A stretch of 64,000 nucleotides of DNA from Bacillota bacterium (GTDB lineage Bacteria; Bacillota; UBA994; UBA5500): positions 115,393-179,392 of the forward strand of contig JAEZJZ010000078.1 of the NCBI GenBank assembly GCA_023436245.1, read 5' to 3'. Position numbers and translations under genes: made by a program. How positions within the stretch are numbered: position 1 is the first letter of the stretch; each line of letters opens with the position of its first letter. Positions 1 through 7,852 of the stretch are shown here, one piece after another. The notes under the pieces are model-generated. The model had not been told where the DNA came from. It saw nothing but the letters and a program-made list of their open reading frames with translations, and did not search any database.

Positions 1-2
1 GG

Positions 3-1772
3 CTGTCAAAGACCTTGCAGGACGTGAAGAGGAACATCGGCCAGGCATTCATGCCGATTGCCAACGCCGTCCTGCCATTGCTCCAGGCGATGGCTAGCGG
101 CCTAGCGAGGGTAACCGGCTTCATCGCCCAGTTCATGCAGGCGCTGTTTGGCTCAGGCAAGGCCGCGGCCAATAGTTCTCAGGAGGTCGCACAGGCTCAA
201 CTCGGCGTTGCTGATGCTGTCACCGAGGCAGGAGAGGCGGCCAAGGGCAGCGTGACTGGATTCGATGAGATTAACCAGCTAGCAGACAAGTCGGACTCAG
301 GTGCACCAACTGCTTCAGCAGGTGTTCCAGGTCTACCAGAGATCGAGGCAGATCCTGATGGCGGGGCGGTTGGTGGGGCGCTGACGAGCATTTCTGAGAA
401 GGCTCAGAAGATGGCTCAAGGGGTGCGGAGTGCCTTCACTTCCGTCAGGGATTCGATCGTCTCGAACAAGGACGTTATCGTGCCCGTACTCGGTGCCATT
501 GCTGGAGCGCTAGCTTCCCTCGGAGTCTACCAATCAGTCGTAGGAGTCGTGAACTTTGTCAAAAGGCTGGCTGAGCTGAACCTCGCCTCCAGGGTTCAGG
601 GGCTCTGGTCCGTACTGGCGAAGCACCCGGTACTTCTTGTAGTCACCGCAATCGGGGCGCTGATTGGAGCCCTAGTCACGGCCTACCGAACAAATGAGGA
701 GTTCAGGTCTGCCATGGACAACCTAGTCGCTCGTCTCAAGACGGCACTGGCTCCTGCCATTGAGTTAGTGCGAGATGTGCTCATTGGCGTCTGGAACGGG
801 GTGTTTGTGCCCTTCGGGGAGTTCTTGGTCTGGCTTTGGAAGATGGCTATTGTGCCAGTGGCTGTCGTCCTGACTGATGTGCTTGGCGTGGCCCTAGGCG
901 TGGTGGGTAGCGCTGCCTCCTCACTCTGGAACAACGTGTTGGTGCCGTTGGGAGACTTTCTGATCGGTGTACTGGGTGCAGCGATCCGTGGAGTCGTGGA
1001 CATCTTGGTGTACCTGTGGCACGACACGTTGGTGCCGGTAGGGCTGTTTCTTAGCGACGTTTTCCAGCCCATCATCCGAGACTTTTCTGCCGTGTTCATG
1101 TTCCTCTGGAAGAACGTGCTACTGCCCTTGATTGAGTTTCTCGCCGGGGAGTTCACGGTGCTGTTCAGCGGCACATTTGATCTGATCGGAGGCATCATCG
1201 GTGGCGCCAAGAAGGTGTTCATCGGGTTAATCGACTTCATCACCGGCGTGTTCACCGGCGATTGGCGCCGAGCCTGGGAAGGGGTTAGGAACGTCTTCAA
1301 AGGTGTTTTCGATACCCTCTGGGCCATAGTCAAATACCCCCTGAACCTGATCATCGGCGGGATCAACCTGCTGATCAGCGGGCTGAACAAGATTAGCTTC
1401 ACAGTGCCAGATTGGGTGCCCCTTATCGGCGGGAAGACATGGGGGATTAGCATTCCGCAGATCCCGCAGTTGGCTAGGGGCGGCATCATTGACCACCCCA
1501 CGCTGGCCATGATCGGCGAGCGCGGTAGGGAGGCCGTTGTCCCACTTGAGAACACTGGCTTCGTCACGTCATTGGCCAATGCCGTCGCCTCGGCTGTGGG
1601 CACGGCTCTGCTGCAAGTGCAGCAGCTAGGTGCGGGTGGGGGAAGGGGTACCTTGGAGGGCCTGGAGTTGGCCATCTACATGGACACGGTCAAGGTCGCA
1701 CAGGCTACTATCCCGGCCATCGATCGGGAACGCAGCCGTACTGGTCTGAAGACTGTAATCCGGCCGATCTAG
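3..1772 (+). CDS. Phage tail tape-measure protein, C-terminal part (5' partial)
   Basis: The reading frame is open from the window edge, so the true start lies to the left; the first in-window start codon (TTG at 15) is not the gene start. The 585+ residues are rich in hydrophobic stretches with an alternating Val/Trp/Leu pattern (repeated 'VxVPxGxFLxxxxxx' units between about residues 255 and 390). The C-terminus carries the typical tape-measure ending around 'GERGREAVVPLEN' at about residues 500-512. Tape-measure proteins set tail length and help DNA pass through the cell envelope. The position immediately upstream of a DUF6711-type tail gene and a large baseplate-like gene fits a siphophage order. 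The family is clear; the full length is unknown because of truncation by the window. Confidence 0.85.
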   Translation: MSKTLQDVKRNIGQAFMPIANAVLPLLQAMASGLARVTGFIAQFMQALFGSGKAAANSSQEVAQAQLGVADAVTEAGEAAKGSVTGFDEINQLADKSDSGAPTASAGVPGLPEIEADPDGGAVGGALTSISEKAQKMAQGVRSAFTSVRDSIVSNKDVIVPVLGAIAGALASLGVYQSVVGVVNFVKRLAELNLASRVQGLWSVLAKHPVLLVVTAIGALIGALVTAYRTNEEFRSAMDNLVARLKTALAPAIELVRDVLIGVWNGVFVPFGEFLVWLWKMAIVPVAVVLTDVLGVALGVVGSAASSLWNNVLVPLGDFLIGVLGAAIRGVVDILVYLWHDTLVPVGLFLSDVFQPIIRDFSAVFMFLWKNVLLPLIEFLAGEFTVLFSGTFDLIGGIIGGAKKVFIGLIDFITGVFTGDWRRAWEGVRNVFKGVFDTLWAIVKYPLNLIIGGINLLISGLNKISFTVPDWVPLIGGKTWGISIPQIPQLARGGIIDHPTLAMIGERGREAVVPLENTGFVTSLANAVASAVGTALLQVQQLGAGGGRGTLEGLELAIYMDTVKVAQATIPAIDRERSRTGLKTVIRPI

Positions 1773-1783
1773 GAGGGAAATAG

Positions 1784-2128
1784 ATGATAGCCATTGATGG
1801 GGTCACAATCCCAGTACCATCCTCCTTCTCAGTCGGCCTGATGGACATCTCCAAGGCTGAACGGAACGCCAGAGGCGACATGATCATTGAGCGAGTGGCC
1901 ACCAAGCGTAAACTGGAGCTCTCATGGTTGCATCTTTCAGGGGACGAGCTGCGGCAGGTGCTGCAGCTCGTCTCACCTGTCTTCTTCTCGGTCAGCTTTC
2001 CCGACCCACAGGATGGCACAACCCGTACAGGCACCTTCTACAGCGGCGATAGATCTGTCGGGGCAATGGACTATCGGGATGGACAGGTGCGATGGAGGGA
2101 CATCAAGTTCAACCTGGTCGAGCGTTAG
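1784..2128 (+). CDS. Small phage tail protein, DUF6711-like
   Basis: 114-aa protein beginning 'MIAIDGVTIPVPSSFSV' and containing 'DISKAERNARG', a motif I associate with phage proteins labelled DUF6711. It follows the tape measure by 11 bases, with an AGGAGGG site just before ATG 1784. The size and position (after the tape measure, before the large tail/baseplate protein) suggest a structural role near the tail tip, but the biochemical role is not established. A longer plus-strand frame that overlaps it (from about 1887) is only an upstream extension of the next gene. No signal peptide or membrane segment is visible. Phage structural assignment is confident; the exact part is not. Confidence 0.75.
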   Translation: MIAIDGVTIPVPSSFSVGLMDISKAERNARGDMIIERVATKRKLELSWLHLSGDELRQVLQLVSPVFFSVSFPDPQDGTTRTGTFYSGDRSVGAMDYRDGQVRWRDIKFNLVER

Positions 2129-2141
2129 GAGGTGCATAGAG

Positions 2142-3932
2142 ATGCTGACAGTGAGCAGTGGGTTTGCGGCAGCTGTTGCAGCTCCTAGCCGCCTGACTCG
2201 AGCGCGCGTCCGCCTGGAGGTGCTGGATACCAAGGCGTGGCTGGACAATGCCAAGGAGGCCAGCAGTGAGGCCGCAATCAGTCGCGTGCACCAAGTCACC
2301 AATAGAGAGCGACAGCCGGTGGCGGCGCTAGCAACGTTTGAGCCGAATTACTGGCGTCTGGACGGGTCGTTCGTTATACCTCCTGAGCCAGGAGATCTGC
2401 CGGAAGTAGAGATTGGGTGGTGGAGCGCTAATCTGTGCGAGGCCCAGGGCGTGTTTACCCCGCCCGAGACTATCAATATCACCTGTGGCGCGCTCTACAA
2501 TGCGGCCGGCCTAACTATCACCTTTGACCCGGCTGCTAACGAGTACGCTACAGACTTCACGGTCACGGCCTACGATGGGGTGAATAACATCATCTACCAG
2601 GAGGTCGTAACGGGCAACACGTCGCCAACCTACCGAGTAGAACGCGTCATCCCCCAGTTCAGACGTGTCAATCTCGTCATCAGCAAATGGGGGCATGGTC
2701 AGCGCCGAGCACGGGTGACGGAAATAGACTTCGGCCTGATTGAGGATTACGGCGAGGATAACCTGGTTGACATGTCACTGATCAATGAGATGGATCCGAC
2801 CAGCGCCACGCTCCCAGCTGGTGAGCTCCGTTTCAGGATGAACAACAGCGATCGTCGGTTCAATATCACCAATCCGCAGGGCTTGCACTACTTCCTCCAG
2901 CGCCGGCAGCGAGTCACTGCCGATCTGGGCGTTGAGGTTGATGGGCGGCTGGAGTACGTGCCGGCTGGCGCTTACTATCTGACCGACTGGAAGTCGGATC
3001 ACGGAACGCTGACTGCATCGTTTGTCGCCAGAGACCTACTCGACGTGTTAGGCGAAGGCACTAGATACCGACGAGGCCGGCTGCAGACTATGACCGCCTA
3101 CGAACTGGCGGAGGACATCCTCCAGGATGCTGGTGTCGTTGACTACGCCATCGATCCCGCTCTGAAGGCCGTGCAGCTTGTCGGCTGCGTGCCTCTGGTT
3201 AGCCACCGTGACGCCCTCCAACTGGTGGCCGTGGCTAGTCAGGCGGTGGTGAGGGTTGACCGGCGCGACCGGCTGATCTTCGAGCGCCTGGACAACCTAG
3301 AGCCCGTGGCCACCATCGATATGGTCAACCAGTGGGACACGCCCGCAATCACACTGGATAGGCTGGCGACGGCGGTCAATGTCGAGATTGTTGGCCATAG
3401 ACTGCGCGGCAGTGCTGAGGTTTACACTGGCACCGTAGCTGTTGAGGACCAAGCCGAGGTCTGGGTGGAGTACAGCAACCCCTGTCAGAACCACGCGGTG
3501 ACAGTGACTGGCGGGACCCTGGACAGTGCCGAGCATTATGCCTATGCCTCGCGCTTGGTGATCGGTGGAGCTGGGCCGGTGGACATTAGCATCACTGCAG
3601 ATGAGATGGAACTGACGCGCTCCATCTACACCTTGCAGAGCGACGATCCCTTATCCGCTGGCGAGCAGCCGCAGACTCTGACGGTCAAGAACCCACTGAT
3701 CAGCAGTGCGACGGTGGCCGCAGAGGTGGCTGGTTGGTTGCTCGATGAGGCCAAGCAGCGCTTGCTCTATGATGTTAACTGGCGACAGAACCCGGCGCTG
3801 GAATGCGGGGATCTCGTAGCTATAGAGGATGAGTTTGGCGAGACAAAGGTAGCCCGGATCACCCGGCAAGAGTACGAGTTTGCCGGATATGTCAGTGGCC
3901 GTACGAGGGCAAAAGGTGGGGGCAGCGGATGA
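2142..3932 (+). CDS. Phage tail/baseplate structural protein
   Basis: 596-aa protein. ATG 2142 is chosen because it follows AGGAGGTG by 8 bases; the frame is open further upstream but that part overlaps the previous gene. The N-terminal half looks like beta-sandwich (about residues 90-240). The middle (about residues 240-330, 'LINEMDPTSATLPAGELRF', 'FNITNPQG') resembles tail-associated hub proteins of Firmicutes siphophages that orient the tail tip. Residues 330-590 contain 'AGAYYLTDWKSD' and a C-terminal region with 'CGDLVAIEDEFGE', as in phage proteins that define a field with units and position. No catalytic motif is seen. It overlaps the next gene by 4 bases (ATGA), showing translational coupling in the tail operon. 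Confidence 0.75.
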   Translation: MLTVSSGFAAAVAAPSRLTRARVRLEVLDTKAWLDNAKEASSEAAISRVHQVTNRERQPVAALATFEPNYWRLDGSFVIPPEPGDLPEVEIGWWSANLCEAQGVFTPPETINITCGALYNAAGLTITFDPAANEYATDFTVTAYDGVNNIIYQEVVTGNTSPTYRVERVIPQFRRVNLVISKWGHGQRRARVTEIDFGLIEDYGEDNLVDMSLINEMDPTSATLPAGELRFRMNNSDRRFNITNPQGLHYFLQRRQRVTADLGVEVDGRLEYVPAGAYYLTDWKSDHGTLTASFVARDLLDVLGEGTRYRRGRLQTMTAYELAEDILQDAGVVDYAIDPALKAVQLVGCVPLVSHRDALQLVAVASQAVVRVDRRDRLIFERLDNLEPVATIDMVNQWDTPAITLDRLATAVNVEIVGHRLRGSAEVYTGTVAVEDQAEVWVEYSNPCQNHAVTVTGGTLDSAEHYAYASRLVIGGAGPVDISITADEMELTRSIYTLQSDDPLSAGEQPQTLTVKNPLISSATVAAEVAGWLLDEAKQRLLYDVNWRQNPALECGDLVAIEDEFGETKVARITRQEYEFAGYVSGRTRAKGGGSG

Positions 3933-4102
3933 GCTATGTTCTGATCGTACCAGTGATCCAGTCAGCAGCCATCGCCCCAAATCCGGTCAACGCGAACACG
4001 GCATATCTGATCAGCGTAGCCGTGACGGAGATTGAACTGCTGATTGAGCCGATCGTCAGATACTGCGGCGCGATCATCTGTGGAGAGGAGGGAATCGAGT
4101 AA
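3929..4102 (+). CDS. 57-aa phage micro-protein with ITPNPV-type motif
   Basis: Short frame starting at ATG 3929, which overlaps the stop of the upstream gene (ATGA), and ending at TAA 4100-4102, which overlaps the next start by one base. It encodes 57 residues including 'IAPNPVNANTAYLISVAVTE'. The same pattern recurs at the end of the next gene ('VTITPNPVDAGATMVISVSV'), so the two are probably related beta-strand modules. The perfect fit between neighbours with overlaps on both sides is the main argument that it is real. Function is unknown; a small tail-tip accessory or a cut-off Ig-like module are both possible. Confidence 0.7.
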   Translation: MSYVLIVPVIQSAAIAPNPVNANTAYLISVAVTEIELLIEPIVRYCGAIICGEEGIE

Positions 4103-5025
4103 TGGCACTTAGTCAAGTCAAGGCGCGAATCAACGGCGTGGAGCATGTTCTCACCTACAACGCAGGGACAGGCAAGTACGAGAAAACCATCACTGCCCCG
4201 AACGTGACCTCATATAACGTCAACGCTGGCCACTATTACCCCGTGACCGTCGAGGCGACGAACACTGCCGGTACGGTGGCCACGGTTAACGACGTATCAC
4301 CGACGGTTGGACCTAGCTTGAGGCTGTTGGTCAAGGAAAAGGTCAAGCCGACCATTGCGGTCACATCGCCTGGCGCCGGCGCATATGTCTCCAACTCCAA
4401 GCAGCCGATCATGTTCCAGCTGCGTGACGAGACGAACGGGTCCGGCGTCAACCTGTCTACCTTGGCCTTGAAGATAGACGGGGGAACCTCCATTGGCAGT
4501 GGGGCAGCCGGTATGGTCTGCACCCCGGTCACCGGCGGCTACAACTGCACCTACACGCCTCAGACGGCGCTGAGTGACGGGGCCCATACCGTAACGATCA
4601 ATGTGTCGGACTACGACGGCAACTCCGCGACACAGGCCAGCAGGAGCTACACGGTCGACACTGCACCGCCAATCCTCAATGTGACCAATCCAGCTAGTGG
4701 GTTCATCACCAATAACGCCAACCTCACCGTGCAGGGCACGACCAACGATGTCACATCTTCACCGGTGACCATCGCAATTAGGTTGAACGGGACGGACCAG
4801 GGCCCGGTAACTGTCACGGCTGGGTCGTTCGCCAAGTCGATTATTCTCGCTGAAGGTGCCAACACCATCGTGATCACGGCGACCGATGCAGCGAACCAGG
4901 TGACCACCGTGACCATCACCGGCACGCTGGATACCTCGGTGCCGCAGATTACGGCGGTGACCATCACGCCTAATCCGGTTGACGCCGGAGCGACCATGGT
5001 TATCTCTGTGAGCGTGACTGGATAA
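4102..5025 (+). CDS. Phage surface protein with bacterial Ig-like domains
   Basis: 307-aa protein, all beta in character. Residues about 90-195 and 195-290 are two Ig-like modules of the kind found in bacterial adhesins and glucodextranase-like B domains ('PTIAVTSPGAGAYVSN', 'APPILNVTNPASGFITNN', 'GANTIVITATDAANQ'). The C-terminal 25 residues repeat the ITPNPV motif of the upstream micro-protein. It starts one base before the upstream stop ends and its own stop overlaps the next ATG (TAATG), so it is part of a tightly coupled tail operon. Probably a decorated tail fibre or tip protein that touches cell-surface sugars; this role is inferred from fold type and position only. Confidence 0.72.
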   Translation: MALSQVKARINGVEHVLTYNAGTGKYEKTITAPNVTSYNVNAGHYYPVTVEATNTAGTVATVNDVSPTVGPSLRLLVKEKVKPTIAVTSPGAGAYVSNSKQPIMFQLRDETNGSGVNLSTLALKIDGGTSIGSGAAGMVCTPVTGGYNCTYTPQTALSDGAHTVTINVSDYDGNSATQASRSYTVDTAPPILNVTNPASGFITNNANLTVQGTTNDVTSSPVTIAIRLNGTDQGPVTVTAGSFAKSIILAEGANTIVITATDAANQVTTVTITGTLDTSVPQITAVTITPNPVDAGATMVISVSVTG

Positions 5026-5639
5026 TGGAGCAGCTATCGGTCAACCTAGCGCTGGACATCATCTACGTCTACGGCACGGTAAACGGGGCGGAAGCCGATT
5101 TCGCCCTGACCGCACCCGGCGTATGGTCCGCCGTCGTGCCCAGGTCGGAAGATGGGGTCTATACCGTCTCAGTAACAGCCTACAACAGCCTGGGTACTCC
5201 AACGACCTATGAAACGACGCTCTATCGGGCCAGTGGTCTGCTGCAGCCCAAGACGGATTGGGCGAGGGACGACTACTATAACGCCGAGGACCTCAATCGG
5301 GTGGAGATAAACACGCAATACTTGGCCGACGAGTTGACGTTGGCCGGGTACCAGGTGAGGCTTGAGCAGGTGATCGCCGACCGAGATATGACCCACTTCG
5401 AGTTTGCTTCAAGCCTATCCCGGGTTGAGAGGAGCATTGACGCCCTGGCAGCAGCCTTCATCGCGCCGCCTGGGTACCAGGAACCTAGGGTGTGGGCTGC
5501 CCTGGACACGTTTGACTACCGCGACGCTAACCGCCTAGAGCGCAACCTGCAGCTGCTCTACGATTGGTTAGTAGCCGCGATGGCCAGCTTCCGCCGCGCC
5601 GGCGCATTTGCCTGCGGCGAAGGAGGGGAGATTTACTAA
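5025..5639 (+). CDS. Phage tail-region structural protein, Ig-like start and helical end
   Basis: 204-aa protein whose ATG overlaps the stop of the preceding gene. The first 70 residues are Ig-like beta ('DGVYTVSVTAYNSLGTPTTY'). From about residue 75 it changes to a charged helical region with two similar sub-segments: 'TDWARDDYYNAEDLNRVE' and 'DTFDYRDANRLERNLQLL'. This duplicated 'xDYxxAxDLNRxExN' pattern occurs in other Firmicutes phage tail proteins. Its stop overlaps the start of the next gene (TAATG). The function is unknown beyond a structural role. No membrane or signal sequence is seen. Confidence 0.65.
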   Translation: MEQLSVNLALDIIYVYGTVNGAEADFALTAPGVWSAVVPRSEDGVYTVSVTAYNSLGTPTTYETTLYRASGLLQPKTDWARDDYYNAEDLNRVEINTQYLADELTLAGYQVRLEQVIADRDMTHFEFASSLSRVERSIDALAAAFIAPPGYQEPRVWAALDTFDYRDANRLERNLQLLYDWLVAAMASFRRAGAFACGEGGEIY

Positions 5640-6082
5640 TGGGATATGACAAGATGACCTGGCAGGACCGTGTGGTTGAGAAGGCCAGGACGTTCACTAT
5701 GACCAATAACCCGGACGGAACCATTAGTCTCACACCGTCGCCAGGTGTGGTGGTGCAGGAAGGTACACCGGTCAATGCCGGCAACATGAACCATTTGGAG
5801 CAGGGCATCTGGGACGCCTACTGGCAGAGCGGAGCTGCGCCCTTGGAGGACGGCCTAGACACGGTGCTTGTCCGCGAGAGCGGTCTGCTGGTGCGTGTGG
5901 ATGAGAGTGCCTCTGGTGTGCTGCGCCGACGAACGGAGTTTGCATGGGTGGGCGGCGCGCTGGCCAGCGTGACCACCACGATCCATGCTGCCGACGGCGT
6001 GACCGTGGCGCGGCAATGGACTGACACGCTGATCAGGGTGGACGGCGTGGTGGATCATATCGAGAAGGAGGTGATAGCATGA
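5639..6082 (+). CDS. Phage tail protein, 147 aa
   Basis: ATG 5639 follows AGGAGGGGAG and overlaps the upstream stop; an in-frame extension from 5564 lies inside the upstream gene and is rejected. The N-terminus contains 'EGTPVNAGNMNHLEQGIWDA', a motif often seen in phage tail or neck-appendage proteins that precede receptor-binding proteins. The C-terminal half is beta-rich, with alternating strands typical of a fibre tip. The last four bases overlap the next start (ATGA). It probably links the tail tip to the beta-propeller protein encoded next; this is inferred from position. Confidence 0.68.
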   Translation: MGYDKMTWQDRVVEKARTFTMTNNPDGTISLTPSPGVVVQEGTPVNAGNMNHLEQGIWDAYWQSGAAPLEDGLDTVLVRESGLLVRVDESASGVLRRRTEFAWVGGALASVTTTIHAADGVTVARQWTDTLIRVDGVVDHIEKEVIA

Positions 6083-7059
6083 GCATTTGGCCAATTCTTG
6101 ACGGTGTTGAGCAGTTGAAGCGAGGCGCTGGAGCAATCCTGGGCATAGATGGACATAAGTATGCCGCATTACTACAACAAGAACTGGAGATTCTCAGTTC
6201 TCCTACTTATAGTTACGGTTCGACAATTCGGTCAATGGCGGTAGATGATAATTTCATCTACGTGGGCGGCGGTTCAGGCACCTTCAACTCAGTGCACAAG
6301 ATAGACAGAGCAACCGGTGCTTCGGTAGGCTCTTCCTCGCCGTGGGAGGGATTTGTCTATGCTCTAAAAGTGGATAGTGACTTCGTATACGCCGGGATCG
6401 GGGCAAACGTATGCAAGATCAGAAAGAATGACATGGGTACGATTGCCAGTGTTCCAGGTGGTGATTCACAATTTGCGTTCACCATAGATGACCAGTATCT
6501 GTATACAACAGGTGTTAACACCATAATCAAGCGTCGACTGAGCGATCTTGTTTCAGTTGGGCAAAGTCCTTCCGTAGGTGGCTCCATCATGAGTATGGCT
6601 GTCGATGACACCTATGTGTATATAGGCAGTAATTCCTTTAGCACAGTCAAGCGATACCTCAAATCCAATTTGTCTGATGCTGGGGATTGTCAAACGAATG
6701 TCCCCACATATGCACTTCTGATTGACGGCGACTATGTATATGGCTGTGGGGCAGGCTCCAAGATTTTCAAACTTGACCGGGTAACGTTTACCTTGGTAAG
6801 AAATCAGACGCACCCGAGTGTTACCCTTCGTTGCATGGATATCGAAGACGACATTATGTATCTCGCTGGCGATGGGGATGTTATATATGCAGTGAACAAG
6901 CACACACTCCACGTCGAGCGTACGTCGCCAACATATGGCGGAGACATTCTGGCATTGTGTGTTGCTTATCCGTATGTTTTGGCTGGTGGGGTGAGCGCAG
7001 CATCTGTGAAGTGGTATCTTGATGGGCACAAAATACGTGGGTATAGGAGGATTGATTAA
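6079..7059 (+). CDS. Beta-propeller-like phage receptor-binding candidate
   Basis: 326-aa protein with about six to seven repeats of 35-45 residues starting near residue 48. They follow the pattern '(M/L)AVDDxxxYVGxxxxxVxKxDxxT', for example 'MAVDDNFIYVGGGSG', 'LKVDSDFVYAGIG', 'FTIDDQYLYTTGVN' and 'MAVDDTYVYIGSN'. Such repeats form WD40/PQQ-like propeller blades. The N-terminal 45 residues lack the repeat and may attach it to the tail. The stretch is visibly more AT-rich than the flanking phage genes, as expected for an exchanged host-range module. Position at the end of the tail genes supports a receptor-binding role, which is inference. Confidence 0.65.
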   Translation: MSIWPILDGVEQLKRGAGAILGIDGHKYAALLQQELEILSSPTYSYGSTIRSMAVDDNFIYVGGGSGTFNSVHKIDRATGASVGSSSPWEGFVYALKVDSDFVYAGIGANVCKIRKNDMGTIASVPGGDSQFAFTIDDQYLYTTGVNTIIKRRLSDLVSVGQSPSVGGSIMSMAVDDTYVYIGSNSFSTVKRYLKSNLSDAGDCQTNVPTYALLIDGDYVYGCGAGSKIFKLDRVTFTLVRNQTHPSVTLRCMDIEDDIMYLAGDGDVIYAVNKHTLHVERTSPTYGGDILALCVAYPYVLAGGVSAASVKWYLDGHKIRGYRRID

Positions 7060-7061
7060 CC

Positions 7062-7340
7062 ATGTCCATCTATCTCTTCGAGAACCCAGAAAATGCTGCC
7101 AGTATTGTCTATGATGAGAGCACATTGACTGCCGCGGAGATGGCAAGGGGCGTGGCTGTTGAGTCATTGCCTGCCCCAAACACGCCTGCTGGTAAAGTGG
7201 CTGTGTTGAAGGTCCGAAAGGCAACCGGCGAGGTCTGGTATGACTACGTGGACAAGCCGGAGTTTGAGCTGGAGCAGCGGGTCGTCGCAACCGAACAGGC
7301 ATTGCTGGAGCTGCTGCTATCAGGGGGAGGGATGGCCTAG
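7062..7340 (+). CDS. Small phage protein upstream of XkdX-like gene
   Basis: 92-aa protein starting two bases after the preceding stop, behind a 'AGGAGG' site. It contains 'GKVAVLKVRKATGEVWYDYV' and a helical C-terminus ('VVATEQALLELLL'). Proteins of this size and layout are common immediately before XkdX-like micro-genes in Firmicutes prophages, where they sit between fibre genes and the lysis cassette. Function is unknown. Its TAG stop overlaps the GTG start of the next small gene by one base. Confidence 0.65.
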   Translation: MSIYLFENPENAASIVYDESTLTAAEMARGVAVESLPAPNTPAGKVAVLKVRKATGEVWYDYVDKPEFELEQRVVATEQALLELLLSGGGMA

Positions 7341-7465
7341 TGTACGCATTCGCGCTGAGCATGTGGAAACAGGGCAGGATGGCGGTTGAACAACTGCAAC
7401 AGCTGGTTGCTCTCGGGCGTATCACCCAGGAGCAGGCGAACGAGATTCAATCAATTTCACAGTAG
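7340..7465 (+). CDS. XkdX-like phage micro-protein
   Basis: 41-residue frame from GTG 7340 to TAG 7463-7465, overlapping the upstream stop and preceded by GGGGGAGGGATG. The sequence 'MYAFALSMWKQGRMAVEQL' then 'LGRITQEQANEI' matches the XkdX pattern: an aromatic N-terminus, a W-(K/x)-x-G step, then 'v..GrITeeqy.eI'. XkdX-family proteins are tiny, of unknown function, and lie at the tail-fibre/lysis boundary of PBSX-like and other Firmicutes phages, exactly as here. It is too short for most ORF callers. Confidence 0.7.
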   Translation: MYAFALSMWKQGRMAVEQLQQLVALGRITQEQANEIQSISQ

Positions 7466-7534
7466 GCGCGTCCTGCGAGGCGCGCTTTAGTTTGAGGGCG
7501 GCCGGCGACGGTCGCCCTAGTTGTTGGGGGGGGG

Positions 7535-7852
7535 ATGGGGATGGAGTGGGACACAGTTCTGCCCGCACTGATTGCTGCGGCCGCGGCTGTCAGTGGCATG
7601 GTGCTCGGCTGGACAGCCAGGGCAAGGGACACACGACATGAGATCCGTGCAGACGCCGGGTCAAGCGCAGCCCTGCGCTCTGATGTTGAGTACATCAAGC
7701 GTGGAGTGGATGACCTTCGCCTAGACATTAAGGACCAGGGAAGGCGCTTCGATGAACTGGCTGAGCGCGTGACGCGGGTGGAGGAGTCGAGCAAGCAGGC
7801 GCACAAGCGAATTGACCGATTGGATGGTGTTGACCGTGGCGCTGACGACTAG
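7535..7852 (+). CDS. Small membrane-anchored coiled-coil phage lysis protein (XhlA-like)
   Basis: 105-aa protein with one N-terminal hydrophobic segment (about residues 8-27), followed by a charged helical region with heptad character ('YIKRGVDDLRLDIKDQGRRF', 'VEESSKQAHKRIDRLD'). This layout is like XhlA/hemolysin-type phage proteins that work with holins. A run of nine G bases (7526-7534) precedes two in-frame ATGs at 7535 and 7541; 7541 has the better spacing and may be the true start. The end of the gene overlaps the lysin gene. Lysis-cassette membership is well supported by position, but the exact function is inferred. Confidence 0.62.
   Translation: MGMEWDTVLPALIAAAAAVSGMVLGWTARARDTRHEIRADAGSSAALRSDVEYIKRGVDDLRLDIKDQGRRFDELAERVTRVEESSKQAHKRIDRLDGVDRGADD

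Noticed and set aside
683..1675. 330-codon minus-strand open frame opposite the tape-measure gene
   Set aside because: Rich in Ser, Thr, Pro and Arg with no domain pattern, and opposite a convincing phage gene.
7463..7500. Weak GCGCG/CGCGC hairpin after the XkdX-like gene
   Set aside because: The pairing is short and the following T-run is only three bases, so it is not counted as a terminator.
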